Below are positions 30,156-39,129 of a DNA stretch of 64,000 nucleotides, in pieces (the stretch's first letter is position 1; each line of letters opens with the position of its first letter). Location: the NCBI GenBank assembly GCA_937928595.1, contig CALGJV010000009.1, positions 1 through 64,000 of the forward strand. The letters are read 5' to 3'. Position numbers and translations under genes: made by a program. A model generated the notes under the pieces. It was not told the DNA's origin and did not search any database. It worked only from the letters and a program-made list of their open reading frames with translations. Source of the DNA: an uncultured Phycisphaerae bacterium. GTDB lineage: Bacteria; Planctomycetota; Phycisphaerae; UBA1845; Fen-1342.

Positions 30156-31148
30156 ATGACCAAAGTAACGATCGAAGACATCAGCCGGCACACCGGACTG
30201 TCGCGCGGAACGGTGTCGCGGGCCCTGAACGATCGTCCCGATATCAGCCAGGCCACGAAAAACAAGGTGCTCGAGGCGTGCCGCCAGCTGAACTATGTGC
30301 CGAGCCACGCCGCGCGCTCGCTGGCGACCGGCCGGGCCTACGCCGTGGCCGTGCTGGTCGATGACCTGCGGGCCGCGTTCGATGCCGATTTTCTGCGCGG
30401 CGTCATCGCGCGCGCCCAGTCCGACCACTACGCCGTCATCGTCGTGGAAGCGGCCGCGGATCGGGAGGGGTCCCTTCAGCATGTCGCCGGGTTGGCCCGT
30501 GAGCGCGTTGATGCCGTGCTCATGGCGGCTCCCACGGTCACGGCGCTGCCTGAAGCGCTCACGGATGCGTTCGCGCGGCGTCCGCTGGTGGCGGGAGCGA
30601 TGGTCAGCGGCATGGCGTGCGACGTGCTCGCGCCCGACATGATCGAATCCGGTCGACTCGTCGGTCGCCGACTGCTCCGCGAGGGCGCCAGCGACGTCCT
30701 CTATGTGCATGCTCCCTCCGCGACGGGCGCCGCCGAGCGGTTGGCCGGTTTCCACGAGATATGCCGCGAGCGGCACGTCGACGCGGGTGCGGTCACCCTG
30801 ACCGTTACGGGCCCGCGCGACCCCGGCTGGGAGAGCGTTTCAGCGCGTCTGGCCGGCCTGCGGGCGGTGGCCGGAAGTGATGATTACGTCGGTCTGCAAC
30901 TGCTGCTTCTGGCGCGCGGCGCCGGGCGGACCCCCGGGCGTGACTTGGCGGTCATCGGCCAGGGCAACGAGCCGCTCGCGCAGTGCATCGAACCGGCGCT
31001 GTCCTCCGTCGACTTCGCGGGCGAGGAAATCGGCCGCCGGGCGATGGATCTGGTTCTCCAGCGGGTCAACAAGACTCGCCTGGACGCTCCGCAATCGACT
31101 TACGTCGCCCCGACGTTGGTCGAGCGGGGCTCGACGGCATGCCTGTAA
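30156..31148 (+). CDS. LacI-family transcriptional regulator
   Basis: The 330-residue product starts at the ATG at 30156 with AGGA upstream. The N-terminal helix-turn-helix and hinge are typical: VTIEDISRHTGLSRGTVSRA and YVPSHAARSLATGRA. The periplasmic-binding-protein-like effector domain follows (about 60-330), with SSVDFAGEEIGRRAMDLVLQ near the end, as in other family members. Such proteins usually bind a sugar or a related ligand and repress nearby catabolic genes. No sugar operon adjoins it. The closest downstream block is hpf-EIIA-HPr-EI, 292 bases away, so control of that block or of distant genes is possible. Confidence 0.93.
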   Translation: MTKVTIEDISRHTGLSRGTVSRALNDRPDISQATKNKVLEACRQLNYVPSHAARSLATGRAYAVAVLVDDLRAAFDADFLRGVIARAQSDHYAVIVVEAAADREGSLQHVAGLARERVDAVLMAAPTVTALPEALTDAFARRPLVAGAMVSGMACDVLAPDMIESGRLVGRRLLREGASDVLYVHAPSATGAAERLAGFHEICRERHVDAGAVTLTVTGPRDPGWESVSARLAGLRAVAGSDDYVGLQLLLLARGAGRTPGRDLAVIGQGNEPLAQCIEPALSSVDFAGEEIGRRAMDLVLQRVNKTRLDAPQSTYVAPTLVERGSTACL

Positions 31149-31217
31149 CGAGGCGGCCCGGCGGGCCACCGGCCGAAGAGCAGGTCGGCGGTCGAAAAGT
31201 CGGCCCGGGGGTCCAAC

Positions 31218-31247
31218 TTGACGCACGGTCGCGGATTCGGCTAGATT
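31218..31247 (+). promoter_or_regulatory. Putative promoter of the hpf-PTS block
   Basis: TTGACG (31218-31223) and TAGATT (31242-31247) are 18 bases apart, some 190 bases upstream of the hpf start at 31441. Confidence 0.35.
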
Positions 31248-31440
31248 CCGCAACAGCCGTGGAATCATCGGCACGGTACAAGGGCTCGCGCTGGGCGGTG
31301 CCTGCGGTCGGCTTTCCGACCGCCCCGGAACCGTCTGCGGGGGTGTCTTGTTTCCGTCGCGGGGCCGGGCTGCTGGTCCCGGTGGAGCGTGCGCAGTACC
31401 CCGGCGGAGCGCCGGCCGTCGGACGAGAGGAGAACGGACC

Positions 31441-31767
31441 ATGCGAGTGACGGTGACCGGCCGGCACATGGGCGTCAGCGATGCGCTAAAGCAGTACTGC
31501 ATCGAGAAGGCGGAGCGGCTGCCCCGGTTCCTCGACCGGATCAGCGCGGTGGAGGTCATCCTGGACGGCAAGGATGGGGTCCACGCCGCCGAGATGATCG
31601 TACACTCCGACGGGGCGGCGCCCTTCGTGGCGCACGAGCGCAACGCGGACGCGTACGCCGCGGTCGACCTCCTGCTCGACAAGATCGAGGAGCAGCTCCG
31701 GCGCTACAAGGAACGGCACCGGAACCGCAAGCATCCGCGGGGGACGGCGGAGGCGGGGCCGGAGTGA
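31441..31767 (+). CDS. hpf: Ribosome hibernation-promoting factor, short form
   Basis: The ATG at 31441 follows an AGGAG site and gives 108 residues. The fold signature is clear: MRVTVTGRHMGVSDALKQYC, then YAAVDLLLDKIEEQLRRYK. It lacks the C-terminal dimerisation domain of long HPF. The protein binds the 30S decoding region and the mRNA channel in slow-growing cells, favouring inactive ribosome dimers or protected ribosomes. It heads a run of PTS genes spaced closely (26 bases to the EIIA gene). This recalls the hpf-ptsN neighbourhood of the rpoN locus in proteobacteria, although rpoN itself is not here. Confidence 0.93.
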   Translation: MRVTVTGRHMGVSDALKQYCIEKAERLPRFLDRISAVEVILDGKDGVHAAEMIVHSDGAAPFVAHERNADAYAAVDLLLDKIEEQLRRYKERHRNRKHPRGTAEAGPE

Positions 31768-31793
31768 GTACGCGCCGAGTCGGGAGCTGAAGT

Positions 31794-32294
31794 ATGAAGC
31801 TGCTGGACCTGGTCCACCCGAGTTCGATTATCGCGGACTGGCCGCTGCCGGCCGAGCCGCACCGGCTGATCGAACGGAACACGGTGATTCGCGACCTGGT
31901 GCAGGTGCTGGCGGACGGCAAGCTGATCGACGGCGGCCAGGTGGAGAGCATCGTGCGCTCGATCATCACGCGCGAGCGCACGCGCGGCACCACGGGCTTC
32001 GGCAAGGGCGTCGCGGTGCCCCACGCGAAGGTGGAGGGCCTCTCGCGGGTGGTGGCCGCGGTCGGTCGCAGCAGCCGCGGCATTGATTTCGGCTCCCTCG
32101 ACGGTCAGCCGGTGTATTGCGTGTTCCTGATCGTGAGTCCGGCAGACCAGCCGGAGGAGCACCTGCGGGCGATGGACCTGGTGTTCCGCCACCTGCAGCA
32201 GGAGAAGTTCCGGAAGTTTCTCCGGCAGTCAGACCGGCCGGAGATGGTTTACGATCTGCTCAAGGAAGCGGACGAGAAAGCCCTGGTTTCCTGA
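31794..32294 (+). CDS. PTS EIIA protein, PtsN/fructose type
   Basis: This 166-residue EIIA protein has the phosphorylation site GVAVPHAK (His77) preceded by TTGFGKG, and VFLIVSPADQPEEHL further on, typical of the fructose/mannitol-PtsN branch. It would accept phosphate from HPr. No EIIB or EIIC gene is in the window, and the neighbours are hpf, HPr and EI. A regulatory role like that of EIIA-Ntr is therefore more likely than sugar uptake. The next gene, HPr, begins about 83 bases downstream. Confidence 0.9.
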   Translation: MKLLDLVHPSSIIADWPLPAEPHRLIERNTVIRDLVQVLADGKLIDGGQVESIVRSIITRERTRGTTGFGKGVAVPHAKVEGLSRVVAAVGRSSRGIDFGSLDGQPVYCVFLIVSPADQPEEHLRAMDLVFRHLQQEKFRKFLRQSDRPEMVYDLLKEADEKALVS

Positions 32295-32376
32295 GGCGGG
32301 TGGCGGTGCGGCCGCGGATCGGTCGGCGGCGCAGCGCGCGGCTGCCGCGTGGAATGGTGGTGGAGTGGTTTCCGGC

Positions 32377-32646
32377 GTGGCAGTGACGCGCGAGGTGGTC
32401 ATCCCGAACAAGGAAGGGCTGCACTTCCGGCCCATCATGAAATTCGTGGACACCGCGCAGCGGTACCAGGCCGGCGTGACCGTCCACTGCGAGGACCGGC
32501 AGGCGGACGGGCGCAGCCCGATGGAAATGCTGATGCTGGTCGCGACGCAGGGCGCGAAGGTCAAGGTAGTGGCCGACGGCGTGGATGCGGAAGAACTGGT
32601 CAACGCGCTCGTCAGCCTGGTGGAATCTGGCTTCGGCGAAATGTAG
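32377..32646 (+). CDS. Phosphocarrier protein HPr
   Basis: HPr relays phosphate from EI to EIIA. The start is uncertain: GTG at 32377 gives 89 residues, has GGAG 11 bases upstream and is chosen because family members begin a few residues before the first strand. GTG at 32365 would add four residues. The active-site segment is NKEGLHFRPIMKF (His16; Ala is replaced by Phe after His, a common NPr-like variation). The regulatory serine site DGRSPMEML is present (Ser47), so HPr kinase control is conceivable, though no kinase gene is in the window. It sits between EIIA and EI genes in one operon. Confidence 0.9.
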   Translation: MAVTREVVIPNKEGLHFRPIMKFVDTAQRYQAGVTVHCEDRQADGRSPMEMLMLVATQGAKVKVVADGVDAEELVNALVSLVESGFGEM

Positions 32647-32717
32647 CCGCTTTACGGACGGACTACGGCGCGCGCGCTCCGCGGCGCGACCGCCACTCGC
32701 CGCGAACAACGCGGCCC

Positions 32718-34463
32718 ATGATCACAAAGAAAGGGATCAACGCCTCGCCCGGGGTGGCGATCGGTCCGGCTCTGGTTCTGGATACCGAAGAGTACCGCAT
32801 CCCCCTTCGGACGGTTGATCCGTCACAACTGGCGACTCAGATCCGCAACCTCGACGCGGCCTTGCAGGCGTCGCGCCAGGAGGTCCAGGAGCTGCGCGTC
32901 GCCGCCACGCGCAAGCTCGGCGACGACACCGCCGGCATCTTCGCCTTCCACGAGCAGTTCATCGCCGATCCGCGCCTCCGCGAGCAGGTCGTGGAGCTCA
33001 TCCAGCAGCGTCGTTACTCCGCCGCCTACGCGTTCGGCCAGGTCATGAACCAGCGGCAGAAGCTCTTCCGCAGCGTGGCCGACCCGTACCTCAAGGAGCG
33101 TGTCCGCGACATCTTTGACATCGAGAAGCGCGTCCTGCGCCACATCCTCGGCCGCACCCGCGAGGACATGACGCGCCTCACCGAGCCGGTCGTCGTCGTG
33201 GCCGCCGACATCACGCCCTCGCAGGCCATCTCCCTGGATCGCCGCCACATCCTGGGCTTCGCCATCAACGTCGGCGGCCCGACGTCGCACATGGCGATCA
33301 TCTCGAAACTGCTCGGCATTCCCGCCGTGGTCGCCCTCGGCGACATCACCAGCGACGTGTCCGGCGGCGAAACGCTGATCGTCGACGGCACCGCCGGAAT
33401 CGTGGTGGCCTCCCCCGATCCCGAGACGATCGCCCGCTACCAGGAGCGGCAGCGCGAGCACGAGCGCCAGGTCGCCCGCCTGCGCACGCTGCGCGACCAG
33501 CCGGCCGTCACGCGTGACGGCGTGGCGATCGAACTGCTGGCCAACATCGAAGTCCCCGAGGAAGCCGCGGCCGCGGTCGAGGCGGGCGCTCAGGGCGTCG
33601 GTCTGTACCGCACCGAGCTGCTCTTCCTCTCGAGCACGCGCGTCCCGACCGAGGAGCAGCAGTACGAGACATACCGTGCGGCGGTCGAGGCCGCCGCCGG
33701 CCGGCCGGTCATCATCCGCACGCTCGACCTGGGCGCCGACAAGCTGGCCCCCGCTCTCGGCGCGGCGCCGCACGAGCACAATCCGGTGCTGGGGCTCCGC
33801 TCGCTGCGCTACTGTCTCCTGCACCTCGACCTGTTCAAGACGCACCTGCGAGCCATTCTGCGGGCTTCGGTCGCGGGCGATGTGCGCATCATGTTCCCGA
33901 TGATCGCGACCGTGATGGAGCTGCGCCAGGCCAAGGCCACGCTCGCCGACGTGATGGAGGACCTCGACGAAGAGGGCCTCGCGTTCCGCCGCGATTTGCC
34001 CATCGGCATGATGGTCGAGACGCCGGCCGCGGCCCTGCTGGCGCCCGCCTTCGCCCGCGAAGCCGCCTTCCTCAGCATCGGCAGCAACGACCTCACGCAG
34101 TACACGCTGGCCGTCGACCGCGGCAATGAGCGTGTCGCCCATCTGTTCTCGGCGCACAACCCGGCCGTCCTGCGGCTGCTGCACCGCGTGGCGCGCGCCG
34201 GGCGCGTCTACGGCTGCGAAGTCAGCCTGTGCGGCGAGATGGCGGGCGCGCCGCTCTACACCCAGCTCCTGCTCGGTCTCGGCCTGCGCCGGCTCTCGAT
34301 GGCGTCGTGCGACATCCCGGCCGTCAAGCAGGTGGTCCGCCGCACGACGCTCGCGGCGTGCCGGGCCCTCGCCGCACGGGTGCTGAAGTTCGACGCGGAT
34401 CGGCAGGTGTTGAACACGCTGCGCGACGCCCACCGGGCACTCGATCCGGAGGACGAATCATGA
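32718..34463 (+). CDS. ptsI: PTS enzyme I, phosphoenolpyruvate-protein phosphotransferase
   Basis: The product has 581 residues, the usual length. The N-terminal HPr-binding and phosphohistidine domains end at GGPTSHMAII (His191). The C-terminal PEP-binding barrel shows GVGLYRTELLFL, FLSIGSNDLTQYTLAVDRGN and the catalytic Cys505 in VSLCGEMAG. The ATG is at 32718, and an upstream in-frame extension overlapping HPr was rejected. The enzyme autophosphorylates from PEP in the cytoplasm and feeds HPr. Its stop overlaps the next ATG as ATGA (34460-34463), so translation of the following gene is probably coupled. Confidence 0.96.
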   Translation: MITKKGINASPGVAIGPALVLDTEEYRIPLRTVDPSQLATQIRNLDAALQASRQEVQELRVAATRKLGDDTAGIFAFHEQFIADPRLREQVVELIQQRRYSAAYAFGQVMNQRQKLFRSVADPYLKERVRDIFDIEKRVLRHILGRTREDMTRLTEPVVVVAADITPSQAISLDRRHILGFAINVGGPTSHMAIISKLLGIPAVVALGDITSDVSGGETLIVDGTAGIVVASPDPETIARYQERQREHERQVARLRTLRDQPAVTRDGVAIELLANIEVPEEAAAAVEAGAQGVGLYRTELLFLSSTRVPTEEQQYETYRAAVEAAAGRPVIIRTLDLGADKLAPALGAAPHEHNPVLGLRSLRYCLLHLDLFKTHLRAILRASVAGDVRIMFPMIATVMELRQAKATLADVMEDLDEEGLAFRRDLPIGMMVETPAAALLAPAFAREAAFLSIGSNDLTQYTLAVDRGNERVAHLFSAHNPAVLRLLHRVARAGRVYGCEVSLCGEMAGAPLYTQLLLGLGLRRLSMASCDIPAVKQVVRRTTLAACRALAARVLKFDADRQVLNTLRDAHRALDPEDES

Positions 34464-35194
34464 GCGCCGCGCACGCCGCGCCGTCGCCCGCGTCCCCCCC
34501 GCCCGGCCGTTTCCCCGTCGCCGCGGCGCTGACGGTCACCGGCGACCTGCGCTTCCTCGCGCACCACGACGAGCTGCGGGCCGTCACGCGCGCGGTCATT
34601 CGCGCCCGCTGGCCGCTGGCCTACTCGCACGGCTACAACCCCCAGCCCCGCGTGCGCATCCCCCTGCCGCGCAATCTCGGTGTGGCCGCGGTCGCGCATT
34701 GGGTGCTGGTCGACCTGGACGCGCCTCGCGCGCCGGACGATCTGTTCGTCGGGCTGGTCGCCGCGTTACCGCCGGGCCTGGTCCTCGAACGCGTCGTGGC
34801 GCCGGCCCCCCGCGGCACGCCGCACCCGCAGATCGCCACCTACGAACTCACGCTCGACCCCGCGACCGCCGCGCCGCTCGCGCCCCGCGTCGCCGCGCTG
34901 CTGGCCGCACCGCAGATCCCGATCGAGCGCACCGGCGCCCCCGGCGTTCGGCCGCGCCCCTTCGATCTGCGACCGTACCTCGATTCTCTGGACCTTCGCG
35001 GCTCCACGCTGACGATGCGATTGCGCTTCGTGGCGCAGCGCACGGCCCGACCGGCCGAGGTCCTCCAGGCATTGGGACTGTCCGTTCAGGACTGCGGCCA
35101 CCGGCTGCGGCGGACGGCCGTCCTGTGGGACATGGAACTGGCGGGCCCCGAGTGTGGCCCTCAAACCGCAACGAAAGGGACTGAATTTGTCTGA
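34460..35194 (+). CDS. TIGR03936/DUF2344 family protein
   Basis: This 244-residue protein has GGAGGA before its ATG and overlaps the EI gene by four bases. The segments GDLRFLAHHDELRAVTRAVIRA, YSHGYNPQPRVRIPLP and LGLSVQDCGHRLRRTAV match the DUF2344/TIGR03936 family, which is usually fused to or encoded beside a radical SAM protein and often precedes RNase E/G. No radical SAM gene is present in this window. Its 3' end overlaps the start of the RNase gene by eight bases. The molecular function is not known; a link to rRNA or ribosome processing is inferred from the conserved neighbourhood. Confidence 0.82.
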   Translation: MSAAHAAPSPASPPPGRFPVAAALTVTGDLRFLAHHDELRAVTRAVIRARWPLAYSHGYNPQPRVRIPLPRNLGVAAVAHWVLVDLDAPRAPDDLFVGLVAALPPGLVLERVVAPAPRGTPHPQIATYELTLDPATAAPLAPRVAALLAAPQIPIERTGAPGVRPRPFDLRPYLDSLDLRGSTLTMRLRFVAQRTARPAEVLQALGLSVQDCGHRLRRTAVLWDMELAGPECGPQTATKGTEFV

Positions 35195-37868
35195 GAAGAA
35201 AACCACCCGCAAGAAGAGCCGCGCGGCCGCTGCCAAGACGACCGCGACCAAGCGCGGCGGCAAGCGCCGGTCAACGGCGCGCACGTCCGAGGCGCCTCAC
35301 CAAGAGGAGACCGGCACCACCCTGACCGACACGCCGGCCGCCCCGCGCGGCCGCCGACGCGGCGGTCGCAAGGTGGCCGAGGCCGCCGCACATGCGGAGA
35401 CGCCCGCGGCGCTGGCCGCGCCGGAGGTCCACGAGGAGGACGGCGCGGTGGTCGTCCGCTTCCCCCCCGTCGCACCGCCACCGTTCAGCCTGCCTCCCCA
35501 GGCGGCCGCCCCAGCGCCGGCCAAGCCGGCGCCGGAGGCGCCCGCGGCGCAGGCACTGCCGCCGGAGCCGGTCGAGGCGCCGGCGCCGCGCACCGCGAGT
35601 ACGGCTCCGCCGCCGATTGCTCCGCCGCGGGGCCCCGAGCCGCCGCCTCGGTCGGACGAGCGCCGCAGTCCGCGCGACGACCAGCGTGATGAGCGTTGTG
35701 ACGACCGCCGCGACGACGGCCGGGAACGGCGCGACGACGCGCACCGACCGCCCCGTCCGGCCGAGACCGGCGCCGCGCGCGGCGGGCCCGGACCCGGTGA
35801 GCGGCTGCTGACGGAAGACGAGGAGCGGCGCCTGTCACCGAGTCAGAAACGGCGGCTCCGCCGCCGGCGCCGTCGCGAGCGCGCGCCGGGCGGCGACGGA
35901 GCATCCGCGCCGGGTCCGGTCGCGCCGAGTCGGCCCGCGCCGCCGGGCACCGACCGCGCGCTCGAGATCGACGAGGACGACGAGGAACAGCACGTCCTCG
36001 AGCGCTCGAACGGCCTCGACGAGCCGGGCGTGGAGGTCGAAGACGCACCGGATCTCGCCGAGGAAGTGTCCGTGACCGAGGTTGACGAGCCCGACTGGTA
36101 CGACGAGGTCCCGCGCGAGACGGTCGCGACGGAGGCGGAAGCGGAGGGCGCGGCCGAGCCGGGTGCCGGCCCGGTCGTGGCCGCGCCCGCAGCAGAGGGC
36201 CGGCGGGACCGGCGCGGACGCCGCCGGCGTGGTCGGGATCGCGACCGCGGACGCGGGCGGGATTCGGAGGTGGGCGCCGGGCCGCCGCGGCTCGAGGTGG
36301 TCGAGATCGGGGAGGGGCCGGGCGAGCTGTCGGAGTCGCGCGGGCGGCGCGAGATGGTCATCAACGCGGTGCCGCGCGAGGAATGCCGGATCGCCATCCT
36401 GAAAGACGGGAAGCTCGAGGAGATCTACCTGGAGCGGGCGACGCTCGAGAGTCACGTCGGCAACATCTACAAGGGCGTGGTGACCAACGTCGAGGCCAGC
36501 ATCCAGGCGGCGTTTATCGATTTCGGCCAGGGCAAGAACGGGTTCCTGCATATCTCCGATCTGCACCCGCAGTACTTCCCGGATGGAGCCGGGCAGACGG
36601 AGAACGTGGGCCACAAGCTCCCGCGGCGGCATCGTCCGCCGATCCAGCGGTGCCTGCGACGCGGGCAGGAGCTGCTGGTGCAGGTGACGAAAGAGGGCAT
36701 CGGCACGAAGGGACCGACGCTCACTACCTACCTGAGCATCCCGGGTCGGTTCCTGGTCATGATGCCGGGGATGCGGCGGCTGGGCGTGTCGCGGCGGATC
36801 GAGGACGACGCCTCGCGGATCGCGCTGCGCGACGTGCTGAACGAACTGGAGCTGCCGGAGGGCATGGGCTTCATCGCCCGGACGGCGGCCCTGGGCCGGC
36901 CGAAGAAGGAGGTCCAGAACGACCTCAATTACCTTACGCGCCTGTGGCGTGCGGTCGAGAAGCGCATCAAGCACGACGTCGCCCCGGCGGAGCTCTACCG
37001 GGAGTCGGACCTCGTGATCCGCACGATCCGCGACGCGTTCACGTCGGACGTCGAGCGCATCATCGTGGACGACGCGGACGTGGCGCAGCGGGCGCGCGAG
37101 TTCCTGTCGATCTTCAGCCCGCGCTCGGAGGACATCGTCAATCTGTATGAGGACCCGATGCCGATCTTCCACAAGTACGGCATCGAGGCCGAGCTCGAGC
37201 GGTTGCACTCCCGGCACGTCCCGCTGAAGTCGGGCGGCTCGCTGGTCATCGACCAGACCGAAGCGCTGGTCGCGATCGACGTGAACAGCGGGCGCTTCCG
37301 CACCGAGGACGACGCCGAGGCCACGGCCTTCAAGATCGACCTCGAGGCGGCCGACGAGATCCCCCGGCAGCTCCGTCTGCGCGACCTGGGCGGCGTGGTC
37401 GTGTGCGACTTCATCGACGTCCGGCAGGAAGCCCACCGCCGCGAGATCGAGCGCCGGCTGATCAAGAACCTCAAGGAGCACAAGGAGCGGGCCAAGGTCC
37501 TGCGCATGAGCGCGTTCGGCATCATCGAGCTGACGCGCCAGCGACAGCGGGCCAGCCTGACGCGCAGCATCTACCAGGACTGCCGGCACTGCCGCGGCAC
37601 CGGCCTGGTCAAGACGGTCGAGTCGGTCGCGCTGGACGTGATGCGGCTGATCCAGCTCGCGGTCTCGCGCGAGCACGTCGCGACCATCGAGGTCTCGGTC
37701 TCGCCGGACGTGGCGTACCTGCTCCAGAACCGCAAGCGGCGGCTGATCTCCGACCTCGAGCAACGGTTCCGCCGCACCGTGTCGATCCGGCCGGAGCCGA
37801 GCTACAGCCTCGACCAGGTCGAGATCCGCTGCTCCGACGCCCGCGGACGGCTGGTGCCGTACACCTAG
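35187..37868 (+). CDS. Ribonuclease E/G family protein with disordered N-terminal extension
   Basis: The preferred start is TTG at 35187 with AAAGGGA upstream (GTG 35154 is an alternative), giving 893 residues. The first 380 or so are low-complexity, Ala/Pro/Arg-rich and charged, and look disordered. The catalytic half follows: an S1-type segment (SHVGNIYKGVV to NGFLHISDLH, about 420-462), the DNase I-like core with AIDVNSG (about 697) and CDFIDV (about 742), and a zinc-link CRHC (about 799). RNase E cleaves mRNA and rRNA precursors. In E. coli the disordered scaffold lies after the catalytic half, whereas here it lies before it. The gene is the last of a coupled series with EI and DUF2344. 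Confidence 0.93.
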   Translation: MSEKKTTRKKSRAAAAKTTATKRGGKRRSTARTSEAPHQEETGTTLTDTPAAPRGRRRGGRKVAEAAAHAETPAALAAPEVHEEDGAVVVRFPPVAPPPFSLPPQAAAPAPAKPAPEAPAAQALPPEPVEAPAPRTASTAPPPIAPPRGPEPPPRSDERRSPRDDQRDERCDDRRDDGRERRDDAHRPPRPAETGAARGGPGPGERLLTEDEERRLSPSQKRRLRRRRRRERAPGGDGASAPGPVAPSRPAPPGTDRALEIDEDDEEQHVLERSNGLDEPGVEVEDAPDLAEEVSVTEVDEPDWYDEVPRETVATEAEAEGAAEPGAGPVVAAPAAEGRRDRRGRRRRGRDRDRGRGRDSEVGAGPPRLEVVEIGEGPGELSESRGRREMVINAVPREECRIAILKDGKLEEIYLERATLESHVGNIYKGVVTNVEASIQAAFIDFGQGKNGFLHISDLHPQYFPDGAGQTENVGHKLPRRHRPPIQRCLRRGQELLVQVTKEGIGTKGPTLTTYLSIPGRFLVMMPGMRRLGVSRRIEDDASRIALRDVLNELELPEGMGFIARTAALGRPKKEVQNDLNYLTRLWRAVEKRIKHDVAPAELYRESDLVIRTIRDAFTSDVERIIVDDADVAQRAREFLSIFSPRSEDIVNLYEDPMPIFHKYGIEAELERLHSRHVPLKSGGSLVIDQTEALVAIDVNSGRFRTEDDAEATAFKIDLEAADEIPRQLRLRDLGGVVVCDFIDVRQEAHRREIERRLIKNLKEHKERAKVLRMSAFGIIELTRQRQRASLTRSIYQDCRHCRGTGLVKTVESVALDVMRLIQLAVSREHVATIEVSVSPDVAYLLQNRKRRLISDLEQRFRRTVSIRPEPSYSLDQVEIRCSDARGRLVPYT

Positions 37869-38025
37869 GCCCCGCGGCCCGGTGAATCTGCCGCCCTCGG
37901 CCGACCCGCGCGGGCCGTGCCGGGGGCGGCGGCGTTCTCCGGCTCGGGCCCCGGCCCCGCCGCCGTCCGCGTAAAATTCACGGGTTGGGCCCCGGCGGCC
38001 GGACCCGGCTCTCACAGGACTTCCC

Positions 38026-38976
38026 ATGAACGGGCACCATCTCGGCGAACAGCTCCCGCGGCTGGTCGAGCGCATCGTCGCCAGCTACTACTCCGACGAA
38101 CGCACGCAGTACATCGACCGCGATTTCCTCCCCGCCCGGCGCGACATCATCGAAATCTGCAACCTGCTGCTGGAGCTGACGTTCCCCGGCTTCATCGGCC
38201 GGCGCGGCCTCACGCGGCACAACATCGGCTATCACGTCGGCGAGCTCCTGCCCAAGCTCTGGGAGCTGCTGGTCGACCAGATCGGCCAGTGTCTCTGCCA
38301 CGTGCAGGAGTGCGGCTGCACCGGCGGTCCCGGGGCGCGCGCCGCGACCGCCGGCGACTGCGCGCAGCGCGCCCGCGAGCTCGCCAGCACCTTCGTCGAG
38401 CAGATCCCCGCCATTCGGGCGCGCTTGGCCGAAGACGTCCAGGCCGCCTACGACGGCGACCCGGCCGCCAGCGGAACGGCCGAGGTCATCCTGGCGTACC
38501 CAGCGCTGCTGGCGATCACAATCTACCGCTACGCGCACGAGCTCTACCGGCTGGACGTGCCGCTGATGCCGCGGATCATGACCGAGCACGCGCACTACCT
38601 GACGGGCATCGACATCCACCCCGGCGCCCGCATCGGCCGCTACTTCTTCATCGACCACGGCACGGGCGTCGTCATCGGCGAGACCACCGAGATCGGCGAT
38701 CACGTCAAAATCTACCAGGGGGTGACGCTCGGCGCGCTGTCGTTCCCGAAGGACGAGCGCGGGCGCCTCATTCGCGGCCACAAGCGGCACCCCACCGTCG
38801 GCAACCACGTCACGATCTATGCGAACGCGACGGTGCTGGGCGGCAACACCAAGCTCGGCGACGGCGCGATCATCGGCGGCTCGGTGTTCCTCACGCGCGA
38901 CGTCGAGCCCGGCCACCAGGTTTCGATCAGCCCGCCGGTGCTGAAAGTCCGCCCGCCGGAGAAACCGGCGGAATAG
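38026..38976 (+). CDS. cysE: Serine O-acetyltransferase (EpsC type)
   Basis: The 316-residue enzyme starts at the ATG at 38026 with AGGA upstream. The C-terminal third is a left-handed beta helix with hexapeptide turns: IDIHPGARIGRYFFIDHGTG, VVIGETTEIGDHVKIYQGVT and GNHVTIYANATVLGG. The N-terminal helical domain is longer than in E. coli CysE and fits the EpsC subgroup. The enzyme makes O-acetylserine from serine and acetyl-CoA, the first step of cysteine synthesis. A Cys cluster (CLCHVQECGC) lies at about residues 89-98. No cysK is adjacent. Confidence 0.93.
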   Translation: MNGHHLGEQLPRLVERIVASYYSDERTQYIDRDFLPARRDIIEICNLLLELTFPGFIGRRGLTRHNIGYHVGELLPKLWELLVDQIGQCLCHVQECGCTGGPGARAATAGDCAQRARELASTFVEQIPAIRARLAEDVQAAYDGDPAASGTAEVILAYPALLAITIYRYAHELYRLDVPLMPRIMTEHAHYLTGIDIHPGARIGRYFFIDHGTGVVIGETTEIGDHVKIYQGVTLGALSFPKDERGRLIRGHKRHPTVGNHVTIYANATVLGGNTKLGDGAIIGGSVFLTRDVEPGHQVSISPPVLKVRPPEKPAE

Positions 38977-39024
38977 CCGCCGAAACGCGCGCCTTCGCAG
39001 ACCGCCGACCGGTAGCGCCGCGAA

Positions 39025-39098
39025 CGCGCCCGAGACGATTCGAACGTCCGACCTGCGGTTTAGGAAACCGCTGCTCTATCCTGCTGAGCTACGGGCGC
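39025..39098 (-). tRNA. tRNA-Arg (anticodon CCU)
   Basis: The minus strand folds as a full cloverleaf. The acceptor stem is GCGCCCG (39098-39092) with CGGGCGC (39032-39026), and G is the discriminator at 39025. The anticodon stem GCGGT/ACCGC holds the loop TTCCTAA, so the anticodon is CCT, reading AGG. The T arm has TTCGAAT. The 3' CCA is not encoded. It lies 31 bases downstream of the WecA-like gene on the same strand. Confidence 0.93.
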
Positions 39099-39129
39099 TG
39101 CGCGCGGGATTATACCGCCGCATTCCGTG

